From an uncultured Clostridia bacterium (GTDB taxonomy: Bacteria; Bacillota; Clostridia; Christensenellales; Aristaeellaceae): 54,462 nucleotides of DNA. The notes under the pieces are model-generated. The model ran no database searches. It was not told the origin of the DNA and saw only the letters and a list, made by a program, of their open reading frames with translations. The position numbers and the translations under genes were made by a program. Shown here piece by piece: positions 51,798 to 54,462 of this stretch (positions are counted from its first letter, which is position 1; every line of letters begins with the position of its first letter). The stretch is taken from positions 1-54,462 of the forward strand of contig CALCTW010000024.1 in assembly GCA_937907055.1 (NCBI GenBank), given 5' to 3'.

Positions 51798-52166
51798 TTA
51801 CTTACCTCCAAACAATTGTATTACCTGTGGGATCAAGCCAATGAGTGCCCCGATCACAGCGGCAATGATTGCTATACACCATTCTCTGCGACTTAACTTT
51901 TTCTTGTTATTTGTTTCATTTATCTTATCAGAAAAATAGGTGTATCCCTTGTCTAATACGGTTATCTCACAAGGACCGTTATCTGCCCAAAAAACATTAA
52001 TCATCTTGGCATCAGATAACTCGTCGAATAGACTGCTGATTCGCTGCTCTTCTTTGAAAGTAAGTTGAGAAAAACGATTCAGCCAATACGCGAACGAATT
52101 GTCTTCATGCTCGATTATTTCATGAAGTAGTTTTTCAGCATTATCAGATAAGGCCTCAAATGGCAT
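51798..52166 (-). CDS. Small protein with C-terminal membrane span inside the type I RM operon
   Basis: 122 residues, not a known R-M subunit. The N-terminal 75 residues look like a small winged-helix fold (EKLLHEIIEHEDNSFAYWL, ISSLFDELSDAKMINVFW, ITVLDKGYTYFSDK). A basic stretch KKKLSRREW is followed by one membrane span (IAIIAAVIGALIGLIPQVI). It shares TAATG with the end of hsdS and touches hsdR, so it is fully embedded in the operon. It may be an accessory regulator or effector; no function is claimed. It is more AT-rich than hsdR. Confidence 0.75.
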   Translation of the reverse strand: MPFEALSDNAEKLLHEIIEHEDNSFAYWLNRFSQLTFKEEQRISSLFDELSDAKMINVFWADNGPCEITVLDKGYTYFSDKINETNNKKKLSRREWCIAIIAAVIGALIGLIPQVIQLFGGK

Positions 52167-53479
52167 TAAATGACCTCCTTCTTGCCGGTGACATATTCGT
52201 ATATGACAGATTTTTTAAAGGTTTCAAGCTCAGTGAGAAGTTGTTCCTTTGCTTGAATAAGTGAATCAATCTCGTTTGCTTTTGTTTCAATATACGATAC
52301 AATCTCCGACTGCTCTTCTTTGTTTGGCAGAATAAATGGAAGATTCTTAAAATCGTCAAATCCCAAGTCCCATTGTCCAACGCGCATGCCGGTGGAAAGA
52401 CGCAAGTATTCAGGAATATACAGTTGGTTTCTCATCAAATAATGAAAATACTCGCCATTGATCAATGGGTTCGTGATAGTACATACATGATATGCAGGAG
52501 AAATAATACCTCGGTATTTTGACACTCCCATCGAACCTTGCCATGCTTTCATCTTGTTTATGACGAAATCCCCAATATCAACCACTTTATAGCCACTTGT
52601 GTCGAGTGATGTCACATTGTGATTATCATCTCTACTATCCTTTGGAATAACTCCATAATCTCGGTAAAGGGATAAGACTTGCTCGTCAGGAGCCCCTTTT
52701 TCGCTCTTCCATCGTATGGAGAATTTCAATAAAGACACACCCCAATCAGAAGGAATTAATCCAATCCAAGGTATGCCACTATCCTTCATTTCTCGCTTAC
52801 CACGAACCCCCCTTGTAACAGCTTCAGTGATGATGGCTTGCTTTAATGTTTTGTATTCATCGATAGTCTTTGTCGTGTTTGCAATGACAGAATCGATTTC
52901 TGCACATTTGCGATCAAGGAACTCAACAATTCTACGCTGTTCCGAAATGCTGGGCAATGGAATAAGTTCACTTGCAAGCATTGAGGTTAGGTCCAGATTT
53001 TGAATGCCGGTTGTTTGCTTAATATAGTTTCTTGAGTATTCATTCTTGTAAAATGTCACGAAAACATATTGTAAAAAACACGGGTCAACACTATCTGTAC
53101 ACCTTAGGCGATCCATGAAATTTGCATACAAAGCAGTAAAGTCTTTATCAAAAATGACTGTCCTACCAACAGGCGTTTTTTCGCCGCCACCGGATTTCTC
53201 AATCAAGATATCGCCCTTATGGAGTGTTAAGCGATTGATCACATCCTGCGTGTAGTACCGTTTAGTCAATTCGCTCTCTGGAGCATTATTAAAACGAAAT
53301 CTTCCGTAATCGAAATCAGCTATTCGTAAGCAAATTACATCACCAGACTCGCCTGATGGTTCATCTCCCCACGCACCTGATTCACGAGAAGCTATGCAAC
53401 TCTTCATTCTGCAGAGTTTCCAATCAAAAGGCAGTGCTCCTATCCATTCAACCCCGCTCTGCTTCATTTCACGCGCCAT
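52166..53479 (-). CDS. hsdS: Type I restriction-modification specificity subunit
   Basis: 437 residues with the usual two target-recognition domains, each opening with a similar motif (SGVEWIGALPFDWKL at 8 and SGIPWIGLIPSDWGV at about 232) and each followed by a conserved coiled-coil spacer (ISEQRRIVEFLDRKCAEID; KEEQSEIVSYIETKANEID). It determines the bipartite DNA site. The gene is markedly more AT-rich than hsdR and hsdM, as is common when specificity genes are exchanged. It starts 2 bp after the hsdM stop. Confidence 0.94.
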   Translation of the reverse strand: MAREMKQSGVEWIGALPFDWKLCRMKSCIASRESGAWGDEPSGESGDVICLRIADFDYGRFRFNNAPESELTKRYYTQDVINRLTLHKGDILIEKSGGGEKTPVGRTVIFDKDFTALYANFMDRLRCTDSVDPCFLQYVFVTFYKNEYSRNYIKQTTGIQNLDLTSMLASELIPLPSISEQRRIVEFLDRKCAEIDSVIANTTKTIDEYKTLKQAIITEAVTRGVRGKREMKDSGIPWIGLIPSDWGVSLLKFSIRWKSEKGAPDEQVLSLYRDYGVIPKDSRDDNHNVTSLDTSGYKVVDIGDFVINKMKAWQGSMGVSKYRGIISPAYHVCTITNPLINGEYFHYLMRNQLYIPEYLRLSTGMRVGQWDLGFDDFKNLPFILPNKEEQSEIVSYIETKANEIDSLIQAKEQLLTELETFKKSVIYEYVTGKKEVI

Positions 53480-53481
53480 TC

Positions 53482-54462
53482 TTACTCCTCCTGAAAAAGG
53501 TTCTTGAGAGAAGCGGATATGCTATCCTCCAAACCAATAATCCGATTAAGTACATTCTCACTCGCTTCGGGTTGTTTGTATTCATAGAAATAGCGAGTCA
53601 TAGGAATCTCATATCCTAATTTGGTTTTCTTCTCATCGATCCAAGCATCGGGAGCATAGGGTAGCACTTCGCGCGAAAAATAGGTGTCGATGTCCTCAGT
53701 CATCGGTACATTCTCCGTGTCTCTGAGATTGGCATCTGCTACAGGTTTGCCCTTTTTCTTCACGATGGTTCCGCTGGCATCTCGCTCTGGACGCTCCACA
53801 ACAATCTTGTTATAACCAAACTCATCAGTGGTGAAAACCTTGCTTTCGCAATAGACGCCACTCTTATCGCCATAGATGCCACCATTCTCAAAGGCTGCAT
53901 ATGCCTGCACAATCAGTGCACGATCCGAATCGGCTATATCATTGCGCTTAGTGCCAATGGGCTTTCGACGAGGCGTAAAGCAGTGGGAAGCGTCAATCAG
54001 CTGCACCTTTCCGGCGCGGTTCACAGGCTTATTTTTGTTCAGCACCCAAATGTAGGTGCTGATGCCGGTGTTCATGAACATATCGGTGGAAAGCTGAATG
54101 ATGCAGTCCAGCCAGTCGTTTTCTAAGATGTAGCGGCGGATCTCGGAGGGGCCGCTGCCGGCATCACCGGAGAACAGGGGCGAGCCATTCTGAATGATCG
54201 CCATCTTGCCCTTGGCATCCAGTTTCTTTAAGCCATTGAGCACAAAGAGCTGCTGACCATCGGAAATCTTGGGCAGACCGGGGGCGAAACGCCCGTCTTC
54301 ACCTTTGGCAGCTTCGGCTTCCACCGCCTTCTGTTCACGCTTCCAGTCAATGCCGAAGGGCGGGTTGGAAATGATGTAGCGGAAGGTGTAGTCGGTGAAC
54401 TTGTCCTCACTGAGGGTATCGCCAAACCGCATATTTTCCGGATTGCCGCCGCGGATCATCAT
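53482..54462 (-). CDS. hsdM: Type I restriction-modification methyltransferase, C-terminal part
   Basis: The last 326 or more residues of HsdM; the N terminus lies right of the window. The adenine-methyltransferase motif NPPFGIDW is present, followed by DGQQLFVLNGLKKL, PLFSGDAGSGPSEIRRYI, NDWLDCIIQL and NTGISTYIWVLNK. It methylates adenine in the site set by HsdS. It is the first visible gene of the minus-strand M-S-X-R operon. Confidence 0.95.
   Translation of the reverse strand: MMIRGGNPENMRFGDTLSEDKFTDYTFRYIISNPPFGIDWKREQKAVEAEAAKGEDGRFAPGLPKISDGQQLFVLNGLKKLDAKGKMAIIQNGSPLFSGDAGSGPSEIRRYILENDWLDCIIQLSTDMFMNTGISTYIWVLNKNKPVNRAGKVQLIDASHCFTPRRKPIGTKRNDIADSDRALIVQAYAAFENGGIYGDKSGVYCESKVFTTDEFGYNKIVVERPERDASGTIVKKKGKPVADANLRDTENVPMTEDIDTYFSREVLPYAPDAWIDEKKTKLGYEIPMTRYFYEYKQPEASENVLNRIIGLEDSISASLKNLFQEE

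Noticed and set aside
48831..51896. A 1021-residue open frame antisense to hsdR
   Set aside because: It follows from codon bias of hsdR on the other strand. It has no recognisable domain and the sense gene has clear nuclease and helicase motifs.
1..54462. CRISPR array, rRNA or tRNA genes
   Set aside because: No regularly spaced repeat array, rRNA signature or tRNA cloverleaf was recognised by eye. A tRNA search program would be decisive, especially for a CUA anticodon.
1..54462. A reverse transcriptase for the putative variable regions
   Set aside because: No frame shows a reverse transcriptase motif such as YADD with flanking family sequence, so a DGR is not annotated as a complete system here.

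Overview
The window looks like a chromosomal segment of an uncultured gut or rumen Clostridia (Firmicutes). The evidence is PyrR next to a CarB tail, KtrAB, BioY, GGAGG-type ribosome binding sites with some TTG starts, a Wzx/Wzy capsule locus, CotH, and several secreted DUF6273 and CxxC-repeat proteins. The coding regions are moderately GC-rich. The species was not identified.

Layout: (1) 1-678, 3' end of carB, then a long non-coding, hairpin-rich gap. (2) 1.5-4.0 kb, two secreted DUF6273 proteins. (3) 4.5-12.8 kb, a GntR/FCD regulator with an operator in its own promoter, oligoendopeptidase F, a CapA-like phosphatase, PyrR, a degenerate isopropylmalate-dehydrogenase homologue, a phosphodiesterase and a CotH-like protein. 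(4) 13.0-18.0 kb, minus strand: GH31 glucosidase, a membrane protein, dCMP deaminase, MTA/SAH nucleosidase and an M19 dipeptidase. (5) 18.3-23.6 kb, two tandem DUF6273 lipoproteins, an NlpC/P60-type protein and a CxxC-repeat protein. (6) 23.9-39.4 kb, a continuous capsule/exopolysaccharide operon: initiating sugar transferase, GNAT-PLP fusion, ATP-grasp enzymes, glycosyltransferases, Wzy, pyruvyl transferase, Wzx, and uronic-acid sugar genes (galacturonokinase-like, UDP-sugar dehydrogenase, nucleotidyltransferase, 4-epimerase). (7) 39.4-47.2 kb, housekeeping genes: DUF554, KtrAB, TtcA-like, PPC decarboxylase-like, BioY, GpsA, iron ADH. (8) 47.3-48.8 kb, an IS3-family element sitting in the loop of a terminator hairpin. 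(9) 48.8-54.5 kb, a type I restriction-modification operon (M-S-X-R, minus strand) with a small extra membrane gene.

Three observations stand out. First, none of the 43 uninterrupted genes ends in TAG (18 TAA, 25 TGA). Five in-frame TAG codons nevertheless lie inside four otherwise intact genes (dCMP deaminase, DUF6273 copy D twice, NlpC/P60, CxxC-repeat protein), and one of them aligns with a CAG codon in the tandem paralogue. This suggests that UAG is read as sense, most economically as glutamine, or is efficiently suppressed. Second, the DUF6273 proteins carry a hypervariable segment between conserved WLRSPG and VRPA flanks. Copies B and D differ there mostly at codon positions 1 and 2 while keeping the third base, and both are followed by a shared 74-bp element with a GC hairpin. 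This resembles a diversity-generating retroelement target, although no reverse transcriptase lies in the window. Third, a ~140-bp intergenic element occurs twice: direct repeats, then a 17-bp-spaced promoter, then an immediate hairpin. It may be a family of very short transcription units.

No rRNA, tRNA or CRISPR array was recognised.
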